In this document: positions 9,002 through 16,894 of the stretch, piece by piece
How the letters are laid out: each line of letters opens with the position of its first letter
Position numbering within the stretch: position 1 is the first letter of the stretch
NCBI GenBank assembly: GCA_040901765.1
Contig: JBBDYG010000042.1
Span: 1 to 40,557, forward strand
Source: JBBDYG01 sp040901765
GTDB taxonomy: Bacteria > Planctomycetota > Planctomycetia > Pirellulales > Lacipirellulaceae
Direction: 5' to 3'
DNA length: 40,557 nucleotides
Notes under the pieces: model-generated
Told to the model about the DNA's origin: nothing
Database searches by the model: none
The model's input: the letters and a program-made list of their open reading frames with translations, nothing else
Position numbers and translations under genes: made by a program

Positions 9002-9475
9002 TCAATGATCCTGCACAGCGGTTGAGAAATCACCTGCCAATCGCAACAGCACTTCGCGCGTCACGGTCGCGTCGAGCGGTGTGCGCTTTGCGCCCGGCTC
9101 TTTGCGGTAGCGTTCTAGCGACAGCTCGCCGCCGGCCTTTACGAGCAGCTCGTAGTAGCTGCTGCCGTCGTCGTCTTTCTGGGGCGGGTTGCTGCGCATT
9201 TGCACGGTGCAGGTCAGGGCGTCGGCCTCGATTGGCTCGACCGGCTCTAACAGATAGGAGAGCTTTTCCGACAGGCGCTTGGCGATTCGCTCAAGCTGAG
9301 CGAGCGAAACGCCCGCTAATTGCAGCGTTTCCAGCGTGAGCTTGCGAAACGACACGCCGAGAGCGTCGATGGCCGTGATTTCGCAGCGCAGCACCGTCCC
9401 GTCGTGTTTGACCGCGACCACGCGGGGACCGTGCGTCGCATGCAATTCCTGGTCGAATAGGCTCTTCAATGTCAT
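9002..9475 (-). CDS. Conserved-looking hypothetical protein downstream of SpoVR
   Basis: 157 residues from the ATG at 9475, which overlaps the spoVR stop by 4 bases (ATGA), so it is translationally coupled to spoVR. The protein is soluble, with no signal peptide or membrane helix. An N-terminal beta-rich part (VVAVKHDGTVLRCEITAIDALGVSFRKLTL) is followed by a helix (LAQLERIAKRLSEKL) and a strand-rich C-terminus with a short acidic loop (KDDDGSSYYEL). I do not recognise a family. The coupling suggests a role linked to the SpoVR/YhbH/PrkA system. Confidence 0.75.
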   Translation of the reverse strand: MTLKSLFDQELHATHGPRVVAVKHDGTVLRCEITAIDALGVSFRKLTLETLQLAGVSLAQLERIAKRLSEKLSYLLEPVEPIEADALTCTVQMRSNPPQKDDDGSSYYELLVKAGGELSLERYRKEPGAKRTPLDATVTREVLLRLAGDFSTAVQDH

Positions 9476-11016
9476 GGCGTTAGCTCCTCGTCTTCGTCGA
9501 TTGAATCTCCGTGTTCCACACTGTGATCCGTTCCATCGAAGGACATCACGGTAATTGTGTTCTCCAGCACCGTTTCCAAATGGACGGGCCGCGACCAAAG
9601 CTGGTACATGTTCATGAGCGTATCGCGGGCATAATCGATTTCTAACTCAACTCCTGTGTAAGTATGCACTAAGTACAGCTCACCCCGGTTCAAATAGTTG
9701 CCATCGCGAACGGCGATCTGCGGTCGGCCGATGTTGGTCAGGTTCGCCAATAGCTGCTGCTTCACCTTGGGGAACTCGCGGCTTTCGATTTCATAGTATT
9801 CCGCGCTCTCGTTATAGCCAAATTTGAACATCCGGTGCTGGCGGACAAAGTCGAGCGTGAGGAATTCGTCGATGAACGTCAGGTCGTTGTGGATTTTCCG
9901 AACTTCAAAAATCTTTTCGCGGCCGAGGCCGGCCTTGGTGTCCCAGTTACGGCGTTTCGAGTAATCGTCGCACTCGTCAAATTCTTTGCCGAACGCGCCG
10001 CGGTTCCAGCGGTCTTCGATGTCGCGGAACAGTTCGATCCCGAGTTTATAGGGGTTAAGCCGCGTTGACGAACTGGCCATCGTGCCACTGTGGTGGTCAC
10101 AATAGCAAACGACTTCGGAGGCAGTTAGCCCCTGGGTCGTCATGATGGTCGAGTGCCAATAGCTGGCCCAACCTTCGTTCATAATCTTGGTTTGCGCCTG
10201 CGGGGCGAAATAATACGCTTCGTCGCGGATGATCGACAGCACGTCGGTCTGCCAGGCGTTGAGCGGGGCGTTCTCCAGCACAAATAGCATCACATCGCGC
10301 TCTGGCCGCTCAGGAAATGCCCGCTCGGCCTCCCGTTGAACGGCCCGGCGGCGTTCTTCTTCTTTCTTAAGGGCGGCCCGGGGATTCACGAACGAATCCA
10401 TGTAGTCTTTCGATTGAAATCGCCGCGGAATCAAATCCTCGTCCGATTTCTTCTCCTTATCGAAGTCATATCGGCTCCGTTCTTCCCGGCGCTTGATGAA
10501 CGGCGAATGAATGTCGATCAGGTCGTCGATGCTCAGGCAGCAATCGATGAATTCCTCCACCGCTTCGACGCCAACCTCCTCCATGTAGCCTCGAATGCGA
10601 TTGCCATGATTGGCCATCTCATCCATCATCTTGCGGCTAGTCTGGCTGAACCAGAAGTTGTTCTTGAAAAAGTCGCAGTGTCCGTAAACATGGGCCATTA
10701 CCAGTTTCTGGTCGACCAACTCATTGCTCCGCATGAGGTAGGCGTAGCACGGATTATTGTTAATCACCAGCTCATAGATCTTTTGCAGGCCGTAGTGATA
10801 TCCCTTGGCCAGTTGTTCGTACTCCATGCCGAACCGCCAGTGGGGATAGCGCACGGGAAAGCCGCCTTTGGCCGCCACGGCGTTGAGCTGGTCGCCATCG
10901 ATCAACTCAAAAATCGTGGGAAAGAAATCAAGCCCATGCCCGCTTGCGCGCTCGGCCATCAGCGATTGAATCGCTTGCAATTCGGGCGGCAGATGGGTGG
11001 TTTCGCCAAGGGACAT
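9472..11016 (-). CDS. spoVR: SpoVR family protein
   Basis: 514 residues, the normal length for SpoVR/YcgB. Characteristic runs are visible: YEQLAKGYHYGLQKIYELVINNNPCYAYL near 65-95, AHVYGHCDFFKNN near 108-120, a His/Glu-rich core with NEGWASYWHSTIM, and the C-terminal LVHTYTGVELEIDYARDTL. The molecular activity is unknown; in Bacillus it is needed for normal spore cortex, and in E. coli ycgB is coregulated with yeaGH in stationary phase. Here it lies in the same cluster as PrkA and YhbH, in an organism not expected to sporulate, so a general stress or starvation role is inferred. Confidence 0.93.
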   Translation of the reverse strand: MSLGETTHLPPELQAIQSLMAERASGHGLDFFPTIFELIDGDQLNAVAAKGGFPVRYPHWRFGMEYEQLAKGYHYGLQKIYELVINNNPCYAYLMRSNELVDQKLVMAHVYGHCDFFKNNFWFSQTSRKMMDEMANHGNRIRGYMEEVGVEAVEEFIDCCLSIDDLIDIHSPFIKRREERSRYDFDKEKKSDEDLIPRRFQSKDYMDSFVNPRAALKKEEERRRAVQREAERAFPERPERDVMLFVLENAPLNAWQTDVLSIIRDEAYYFAPQAQTKIMNEGWASYWHSTIMTTQGLTASEVVCYCDHHSGTMASSSTRLNPYKLGIELFRDIEDRWNRGAFGKEFDECDDYSKRRNWDTKAGLGREKIFEVRKIHNDLTFIDEFLTLDFVRQHRMFKFGYNESAEYYEIESREFPKVKQQLLANLTNIGRPQIAVRDGNYLNRGELYLVHTYTGVELEIDYARDTLMNMYQLWSRPVHLETVLENTITVMSFDGTDHSVEHGDSIDEDEELTP

Positions 11017-11033
11017 GGGAGAGGGGTCAGTCT

Positions 11034-11096
11034 GTAGGTCAGGCTGTGCCTGACGGGATCATGTTTTTCGAGGGCGTCAGGCACAGCCTGACCTAC
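11034..11096. repeat. REP pair, family A copy 3
   Basis: GTAG at 11034, stem GTCAGGC-TGT-GCCTGAC. The inverted unit carries the complementary ACA loop and ends CTAC at 11093-11096. Read on the minus strand, this right tip supplies the TAG stop of yhbH (11093-11095). It separates yhbH from spoVR. Confidence 0.85.
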
Positions 11097-12205
11097 CTTC
11101 CTTTGCCGAGGAATGTTTTAATAGCGTCAAAAATGGCGTCTTTGTCTTCGATTTCCGCGAGCACGAGAGATTCGTAACGGTCGCCGAAGCGGCCTTCAAG
11201 GTGCCCTAGAAACTCGCCGCTGCCGTAGGGGCTTTCCACTTGTCCGTAGCTGAATAGATTCACGTGCGGCAACAGTTTCTCGCCGAGCACTTGAAATGCC
11301 TGTTCGTTGTCTTCGCCCCAGTTATCGCCGTCGGAAAACTGGAAGCAATACAAATTCCATTCCGAGGGGGGGAAATTCTGCTCGATCAGTTTCGCGCAGG
11401 CGCGATAAGCCGAGCTAATCCGCGTGCCGCCGCTCTCGCGGGTGTGATAAAACGTGTGTTCATCCACTTCCTTTGCCACCGCGTCGTGGATGATATACCG
11501 TTGCTCGATGCCGTCGTACTGGCTCGAGAGCCAGGTGTCGATCCAGAACGCCGTGGTTCGGACCAACTCTTTCTGCTCATCGGTCATCGACCCCGAAACG
11601 TCCATCATGTAGATGACCGCCGCGTTCACCTGCGGAACCGACACGGTGTTCCACGACCGGTATTGCTTGTCGGGCTTGATGGGAATAACCCGCGGATCGT
11701 CCGGTTGATAGACGCCGGTGGATATCTGACGACGCAGGGCCTTCAGATAGGTTCGCTTAAAGTGCCGCAGCGACTCGGGGCCGGTCTGACGGATGCTGTT
11801 GTATTTGGCCTTTTCTTGCGTGATGGATGCCTGCCCTTTCGGCTCGATCCGCGGCAGCTCCAATTCATCGCCGAGAATCTCAGCAAGTTCTTCGAGCGTG
11901 ATCTCAACCTCCATGAAATGCTCGCTGCCGGGCTCACTTCCGGCGGGGCCGGCGCCGGGTTGGGGCTTCGCTCCTTTGCCGAGCGGTTGGCCGATTTCGC
12001 CGTTGCCCTGGCCGACACCTCCCGACCCGTTGTCGCCAAAGCGGAAGCGTGGCACGTCGAGCTGCGGCACGGGGATGCTCACCAGATCGCGCCCCTTGCG
12101 GCCGATCATCTCCCCATGCGTGACGTACTTCCGCAAATTCTCCCGGATCTTTCCCCGGACAATCTGGCGAAAGCGTCGCTGATCGCGCTCAATCATCATT
12201 GCCAT
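11093..12205 (-). CDS. yhbH: YhbH/YeaH family protein (DUF444, VWA-like)
   Basis: 370 residues. The N-terminus (RDQRRFRQIVRGKIRENLRKYV) and the Gly/Pro-rich linker at about 57-95 are typical of DUF444. The C-terminal half is a von Willebrand A-like domain with an intact MIDAS start, MDVSGSMT (Asp202, Ser204, Ser206), and later FQFSDGDNW. The partner of PrkA is conserved across bacteria; in E. coli yeaG-yeaH respond to nitrogen starvation and acid. It lies between prkA and spoVR on the minus strand. Its stop codon TAG is formed by the tip of a REP pair. Confidence 0.92.
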   Translation of the reverse strand: MAMMIERDQRRFRQIVRGKIRENLRKYVTHGEMIGRKGRDLVSIPVPQLDVPRFRFGDNGSGGVGQGNGEIGQPLGKGAKPQPGAGPAGSEPGSEHFMEVEITLEELAEILGDELELPRIEPKGQASITQEKAKYNSIRQTGPESLRHFKRTYLKALRRQISTGVYQPDDPRVIPIKPDKQYRSWNTVSVPQVNAAVIYMMDVSGSMTDEQKELVRTTAFWIDTWLSSQYDGIEQRYIIHDAVAKEVDEHTFYHTRESGGTRISSAYRACAKLIEQNFPPSEWNLYCFQFSDGDNWGEDNEQAFQVLGEKLLPHVNLFSYGQVESPYGSGEFLGHLEGRFGDRYESLVLAEIEDKDAIFDAIKTFLGKGR

Positions 12206-12220
12206 CGGACTGCTCCGCAG

Positions 12221-12304
12221 GAATGACGAATGACGAATTCCCGAATGACGAATGAAAGAAAATCACGGAGGCCTCATCATTCGTCATTCGTCATTCGTCA
12301 TTCG
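12221..12304. repeat. Tandem GAATGAC/GTCATTC repeat folding on an inverted copy
   Basis: The left half repeats GAATGAC and GACGAAT units (12221-12255). The right half (12274-12304) repeats CATTCGT as the inverted complement. Together they can form a long imperfect hairpin. It fills nearly the whole spacer between prkA (stop at 12306-12308) and yhbH. Confidence 0.75.
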
Positions 12305-12305
12305 A

Positions 12306-14363
12306 CTACTTCTCCCTCGTATCTCCTCGCGCGAAGATGCTCGCCACGTAATGCAGTACGTCGTTCGCGCTCTCGTCGTCGTAGCCGTAATCGCGAATTA
12401 ATCGGCTCTTCACCACATCGATCTTCGCCTGCGTGTCGGCATCGACGACATTTGAGACGAGGCTCGTGAGCTTGATCGAGTCCTTTTGGTCCTCGAACAG
12501 CTTGAGTTCCAGCGCCCGGTAGAGCCGCTCGTTCGTCTTGTAGTTGAACGACTTCCCGTCGATCGACAAGGCACCGATGTAGTTCATGATCTCGCGGCGG
12601 AAATCGTCCTTGCGGCTGTCGGGGATGTCGATTTTCTCTTCAATCGATCGCATCAGCCGCTCATCAGGCTCTTGGTACTGGCCGGTAAAGGGATTCTTCA
12701 CCTTTTCCTTTTGAGTGTAGGCCTTCACGTTATCGATGTAATTACCACATAGCCGCTTGAGGGCGTCCTCGTCGGCGGCGATGGCCCGCTGGACTTCGTT
12801 TTTCACGATGTTCTCGTACTCCTCCTTCACCACGCTCAAGAGTTCGCGGTACTCCTGCTTGGTCTCCTCGTGGTTAATGAGGCTGTGATGCTTCAGGCCC
12901 GCTTCGAGCTCGTTCAGCACCATGAATGGATTTACCGACCGCGCCTCGGGGTGCGCCACCAAGGCGTTGGAGATCTTGTCCTGCACGTAACGCGGTGAGA
13001 TGCCGAGCATCCCCTCGCTGGTTGCCTGGTCGCGCAATTCCTTGATGTTTTCGTCGGTAAACCCCGGCAGGGTCTTGCCGTTGTAAAGCTTGAGCTTTTG
13101 CAAACGGGTCAGGCCGGCGTGCTTTGGTTCTTCGAGGCGCGTGAGAATGGCCCACATGGCGGCCATCTCGATCGTGTGGGGGGCGATATGCTTACCCTTC
13201 ACGGTCCGCTTGTTGTAGTCCTTCTCGTAAATCCGCTGCTCGTCGGCCAGCGTCGTCACATAAGGAACGTCGATCTTCACCGTCCGATCACGCAACGCTT
13301 CCATGAACTCGTTGTTCTGCAGCCGGCGATATTCGGGCTCGTTCGTGTGTCCGATGATCACTTCGTCGATGTCGGTCTGGGCGAACTTCTTGGGCTTGAT
13401 CCGGTGTTCCTGGCTTGCGCCCAGCAGGTCGTACAGAAACGCCACGTCGAGCTTGAGCACTTCCACAAACTCAATGATGCCGCGGTTGGCGATATTGAAT
13501 TCGCCATCGAAATTGAACGCCCGCGGGTCGCTGTCGCTGCCGTACTCGGCGATCTTGCGGTAGTTAATGTCGCCCGTCAGCTCGGTAGCGTCCTGGTTCT
13601 TCTCGTCCTTGGGCTGGAACGTGCCGACGCCGATGCGGTCCTTCTCGCTGAGTAGAAGTCGTTTCACTCGAATGTCTTGAATGACCCGAGTCCAGTCGCC
13701 GTCGTACTTCTTCAGACGTTGCTGATACATGAAGCGGCAGAAGGGATCGAGCGATCCTTGGATTGCAATCTGGAAATCCTCATCGCCGCTACCGGTGTTG
13801 AGTTTTGCTTCGACTTCGGGACGAAAACGGTGGGGAATGAGGTGCAAGGGCTCCTCGTTCATGGGGCACCAGTGGATCGCCTCCTGATTGTTTGGATCCT
13901 CATCGTCCACCCAGCCCAGCGTGAATAGGGCGCCATCATCAGTGGCTGAGTAGCGTTCCAGACCTTTCTTCAGTAGCCGCGCAATGGTGCTCTTGCTACT
14001 GCCGACGGGACCATGCAGCAACAGCACGCGTCGCTCGATGCCATAGCCTTTGGCCGCGCTTTTGAGCGCGTTGACCAGGTTATGAAGCGTATCGTCCAGC
14101 CCGAACACGGCATCTCGGCCGTCGTTGTCCGGGTCGTCGAAGAACCGGTAGTGGGTTCGCTTCTCGCGGCCACGCTCGATCGAGTCCACTCCGTAGGACA
14201 AGATCATGTCATACAGCCGCTGGTAGGCGGTCCGCGTCACGAGCGGAGTTTTTCGCACGATGTCGAGATACTCGTCGAAGGAACCGACCCAATTCTTGCG
14301 GCGGAACTGCTCGCGATCTTGCCGATCCGCAAGCAGTTGAATGATGTCACGTCCGTCGGCCAT
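12306..14363 (-). CDS. prkA: PrkA family serine protein kinase
   Basis: 685 residues, family length. The N-terminal AAA-like domain has Walker A HGPVGSSKST (117-126), and the C-terminal part resembles a kinase domain, as described for Bacillus PrkA and E. coli YeaG. The run RTAYQRLYDMI near 44-54 and the central block FIGH-like IIGHTNEPEYRR are recognisable. A GGAGG sequence lies about 9 bases before the ATG at 14363 on the minus strand, supporting that start. It is the first gene of the cluster prkA-yhbH-spoVR-hypothetical-nucleotidyltransferase. The long upstream non-coding region probably holds its promoter; I could not find a convincing sigma-54 or sigma-70 site. Confidence 0.94.
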   Translation of the reverse strand: MADGRDIIQLLADRQDREQFRRKNWVGSFDEYLDIVRKTPLVTRTAYQRLYDMILSYGVDSIERGREKRTHYRFFDDPDNDGRDAVFGLDDTLHNLVNALKSAAKGYGIERRVLLLHGPVGSSKSTIARLLKKGLERYSATDDGALFTLGWVDDEDPNNQEAIHWCPMNEEPLHLIPHRFRPEVEAKLNTGSGDEDFQIAIQGSLDPFCRFMYQQRLKKYDGDWTRVIQDIRVKRLLLSEKDRIGVGTFQPKDEKNQDATELTGDINYRKIAEYGSDSDPRAFNFDGEFNIANRGIIEFVEVLKLDVAFLYDLLGASQEHRIKPKKFAQTDIDEVIIGHTNEPEYRRLQNNEFMEALRDRTVKIDVPYVTTLADEQRIYEKDYNKRTVKGKHIAPHTIEMAAMWAILTRLEEPKHAGLTRLQKLKLYNGKTLPGFTDENIKELRDQATSEGMLGISPRYVQDKISNALVAHPEARSVNPFMVLNELEAGLKHHSLINHEETKQEYRELLSVVKEEYENIVKNEVQRAIAADEDALKRLCGNYIDNVKAYTQKEKVKNPFTGQYQEPDERLMRSIEEKIDIPDSRKDDFRREIMNYIGALSIDGKSFNYKTNERLYRALELKLFEDQKDSIKLTSLVSNVVDADTQAKIDVVKSRLIRDYGYDDESANDVLHYVASIFARGDTREK

Positions 14364-14426
14364 GCTGGAAACCCTCCGGGTGGGTGTTTGCTGTTCTGTT
14401 CTTTAGTTCGCAAAATTGCGACGATC

Positions 14427-14478
14427 GTAGTCGTCTCCCTCCAGGAGATGACTGTCACACGCGGAGCGTGGGGACCAC
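14427..14478. repeat. REP pair, family B copy 2 (opposite orientation)
   Basis: GTAG at 14427 opens a hairpin (GTCGTCTCC...GGAGATGAC), then a second degraded hairpin (CACACGCGGAGCGTG) ends in CCAC where copy 1 has CTAC. It aligns along its whole length with the reverse complement of 6703-6755, with roughly seven differences. Confidence 0.75.
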
Positions 14479-15036
14479 TATCAATCGCTATCGATTTCGT
14501 GTTGCGCGGTTCGTGTCGAATTCATTATGATTGCCAAGGACAAAGAGTTCGGGAATTTGTGCCAACTGGTCGTAAAACTGAGTTCGGCATGGTAAATCGG
14601 GGAATTCCGATTGAACACTCCTTCGGTACACCGGCCACGCAAGACGCAGAGTAGGACTCCCTGCAAGCGACGAGACCCTGCCGGCTGGTCGCGTCTCGAG
14701 AGTGGGACGGACGAGAGGATGCAGCTCTCGCGAAAGACGCCGATTTCAGTTCACCACGATGAAGATTGGCAAAGAGCGGCTAAAGGTGAAGGTGGGGGCG
14801 TGTCGGCCAAACGTTCTGGCCGCGATACGCCCGAAGCGGTCCGCCTCGTTCAGTGGTTTGCGCATCGCACCTCTTCTATCTAAGTATCCGCTGGATTAGC
14901 AAGCAAGGCAACATGAAGTTGGCAGCATTTTTCGCGCCGGGCCAAATTGCTAGGGGAAAAAAGTGGTCGCCGCCGGTTCGGTCAGGCGTCTTATGCCGGT
15001 AACGACAATCCCCATTGCGGCGGCACAGCGGCTGTT

Positions 15037-15106
15037 GTGCGCGGGTCTCCCGACCCCGCACGAAGAGGACCGAAGGTCTCCAAAGAAGAAAGGAGACCCT
15101 TCGGTC
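15037..15106. repeat. Two hairpins in the prkA-amn spacer
   Basis: First hairpin 15037-15061, GTGCGCGGGTC-TCC-CGACCCCGCAC with an imperfect stem. Second, GACCGAAGGTCTCC (15068-15081) pairs with GGAGACCCTTCGGTC (15092-15106) apart from a one-base bulge. Neither is followed by a T-run. Confidence 0.6.
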
Positions 15107-15131
15107 ACCAACTGTGGCACGGTCGGGCGAC

Positions 15132-15188
15132 TTAGGCGAGTCCGCCGCGGCGGACTCGCATTTTCGAGTCTCGGAGAGACTCGGCTAC
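15132..15188. repeat. REP-like pair, family D
   Basis: A perfect 24-base palindrome (15136-15159; GCGAGTCCGCC, then its complement) is followed by a hairpin that reads GTAG-CCGAGTCTC-TCC-GAGACTCG on the minus strand (tip CTAC at 15185-15188). The other tip is TTAG. It lies 4 bases beyond the stop of amn. Confidence 0.7.
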
Positions 15189-15192
15189 GTGC

Positions 15193-15966
15193 CTAATACC
15201 GGAAGTGTTTGATCGTCTCCCCCTCCTCATCGATTTCCGTCAGGGAGTCGATGCCCAATTCCAGGTGCAGGTCGGACCACTTCGTAGTCACGTTCACATC
15301 GCTGACGGTCGTCTTTACTCCATCAGGAGTCATCGGCAGGTCCGATACCATTAGAAGCGCGCCGCGGGCAATCTGGTTCTTGTGGCCGACGACAAACAGC
15401 GTAGCGGTCTCCATGTCGATTGCAATTGGCGAATACTCTTGCAGGTTGCGTTTGAACTCGTCGTCGTGCTCCCAGACCCGGCGATTGGTGGTATAGACCA
15501 CGCCCGTGCGATAATCCAAGTTCCGCTCGACCAGTTTTTGGGAAACGAACTTATGGAGTTTGAAGGACGGCAACGCTGGCACCAGCGGCGGGAGGTAGTC
15601 GTCGGATGTGCCTTCGCCGCGGATGGCTCCTATCGGCAGGATGAAGTGGCCGATTTCAGTTGAGTGCTTGAGGCCCCCGCACTTACCCAAGAAGAGAACG
15701 CCTTTGGGCTGGTAGGCCGTGAGCAGGTCCATCACCGTCGCGGCATTCGGCGAACCCATGCCGAAGTTGATAATCGTCAGTCCCGCTGAGTTGGTGGCCG
15801 CCTGCATCGGCCGATCGTCGCCATAGATGTCGCACGCAAACCGGGCGGCGAACCGCGTGATGTAATCGCGGAAATTTGTCAGCAGGACGTAGTCGCCGAA
15901 CTGCTCCAACGGCATTCCCGTATACCGCGGCAACCAGTCTTTGGCGATTTGCGTTTTGGTAATCAT
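15193..15966 (-). CDS. amn: AMP nucleosidase (short form)
   Basis: Hydrolyses AMP to adenine and ribose-5-phosphate. The start is the ATG at 15966 (MITKTQIAKDWLPRYTG), giving 257 residues. This is the short, phosphorylase-like form seen in Bacteroidetes and others, without the N-terminal regulatory domain of E. coli Amn. Visible: INFGMGSPNAATVMDLL, VLFLGKCGGLK, AIRGEGTSDDYLPP, VYTTNRRVWEHD and AIDMETATLFVVG, which carries the nucleoside-phosphorylase Met-Glu pair. The next gene downstream is a purine-type deaminase. Confidence 0.9.
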   Translation of the reverse strand: MITKTQIAKDWLPRYTGMPLEQFGDYVLLTNFRDYITRFAARFACDIYGDDRPMQAATNSAGLTIINFGMGSPNAATVMDLLTAYQPKGVLFLGKCGGLKHSTEIGHFILPIGAIRGEGTSDDYLPPLVPALPSFKLHKFVSQKLVERNLDYRTGVVYTTNRRVWEHDDEFKRNLQEYSPIAIDMETATLFVVGHKNQIARGALLMVSDLPMTPDGVKTTVSDVNVTTKWSDLHLELGIDSLTEIDEEGETIKHFRY

Positions 15967-16056
15967 GGGAGAGGTCGGAGGGCAGAGGTGAGAGGTCGGA
16001 GGCAAAAGGCCAGAGGTTTTGATAATCTGACCTCTGACCTCCGACGTCCCACCTCT
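15967..16056. repeat. Purine-rich word repeat with inverted copy
   Basis: GAGGTCGGAGG and GGCAGAGG units (about 15970-16014) are followed by the inverted set CCTCTGACCTCCGAC (about 16030-16056). The two halves can pair. It fills the spacer between the deaminase stop and the amn start. Confidence 0.65.
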
Positions 16057-16059
16057 TCT

Positions 16060-16530
16060 TCAATACACCTTTCGCTGCTCGTTCGTCTGCCACTCGTCGA
16101 ACAGCTTGCGGCATTCATCGGGCAGGAGGGCGGGCACCAGCCTCACCTTGCTGCCGCCGATTTCGAGCAGTTGCTTTGCGGGAAGCTGCAACTCATTGAA
16201 CCCAGCACGCTTTGCGTCCTCGATTGTCGCACCGTAATAGACTGTGTCCACTCGCCCCCAGTGGAGGGCCGCCATGCACATCGGGCAAGGCTCGCAGGTG
16301 GTGGCGACGATCGCCCCTTCCAGCAGGATGTCGCCCGTGTGCCAGCAGGCGGCGCGAAGCGCGTTGACTTCGGCATGGGCCGTGATGTCGGTAGTTTGAA
16401 CCACGGTGTTGTGCGCGCAGGAAAGCAATTCATCGCCCCGGGCGATTGCGCAACCAAAGGGACTTTGCCCGGCCGCAACTCCTTCGCGGCACTTTTCAAT
16501 CGCCAGTCGCATCAACGCTTCGGGTGTCAT
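16060..16530 (-). CDS. Nucleoside/guanine deaminase (CDA family)
   Basis: 156 residues with zinc motifs HAE at 52-54 and TCEPCPMC (Cys82 and Cys85 ligands, Glu54 catalytic). The C-terminal layout ...FDEWQTNEQRKVY resembles the Bacillus guanine deaminase GuaD, whose C-terminus ends in a similar W-N-K-Y pattern, more than it resembles tRNA-adenosine deaminase TadA. Likely reaction: guanine to xanthine, cytosolic; other amino-purines are possible. It lies upstream of amn on the same strand, 94 bases apart, suggesting a purine salvage or degradation pair. A REP pair sits 15 bases before its start. Confidence 0.85.
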   Translation of the reverse strand: MTPEALMRLAIEKCREGVAAGQSPFGCAIARGDELLSCAHNTVVQTTDITAHAEVNALRAACWHTGDILLEGAIVATTCEPCPMCMAALHWGRVDTVYYGATIEDAKRAGFNELQLPAKQLLEIGGSKVRLVPALLPDECRKLFDEWQTNEQRKVY

Positions 16531-16894
16531 GGTGGATCGCTTTCGTAGCGGCGGCTTCCAGCCGCCGATTTACCAAGTGTAACTGGCTTGCGGCGGCTGG
16601 AAGCCGCCGCTACGGTACTCTAGGCAATTCGGGTCGATTCGATGTAAGCCACTGTCAGCCGCTACTTTACGTTCCACGCTCGACTGCGACAATATGAGGG
16701 TGTCGCGCAAGGAAGTGCGCGACTTAAATCCGCTCCACAATAAGAACTTACGTCAATCAGCGGGGTATAAGGTATGGCCGACTGAGTTGCCCGTTTGCCC
16801 GCAGCCCGTCCGCTGGGCATAATCACTGGTATCCCACCCCCGCCTTTCGCGGCTTTGATCGCCGCTCTCATTGCCCGCCCTTATTAAACGTCGC
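16531..16894. other. Divergent spacer between the deaminase and gspE
   Basis: Holds a REP pair (16545-16613) and a perfect 8-bp hairpin (GTCGCGCA at 16702-16709 with TGCGCGAC at 16716-16723). TATAAG at 16766-16771 could be a -10 for gspE, but no fitting -35 was seen. No gene is recognised. Confidence 0.5.
16545..16613. repeat. REP pair, family C
   Basis: GTAG at 16545 is followed by the perfect hairpin CGGCGGCT-TCC-AGCCGCCG. After a 24-base centre, an inverted copy ends in CTAC at 16610-16613. This is the same layout as families A, B and D, with the TCC loop shared with B and D. Confidence 0.82.

Larger units (their letters stand above)
14364..15192. other. 829-base non-coding stretch upstream of prkA
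   Basis: No protein family is recognisable in any frame and no tRNA or known small RNA shape was found. It holds three repeat clusters, described separately (14427-14478, 15037-15106, 15132-15188). The middle part (about 14480-15030) looks unique; it may contain the prkA promoter or an undetected RNA. Confidence 0.6.

Noticed and set aside
14540..14600. Sigma-54 promoter for prkA on the minus strand (TTGGCAC)
   Set aside because: The -24-like TTGGCAC is present, but the -12 position reads CCCG rather than TTGC.
14611..14899. Overlapping short open frames in the prkA-amn spacer
   Set aside because: No family similarity, no ribosome binding site, frames overlap each other and repeat-like sequence.
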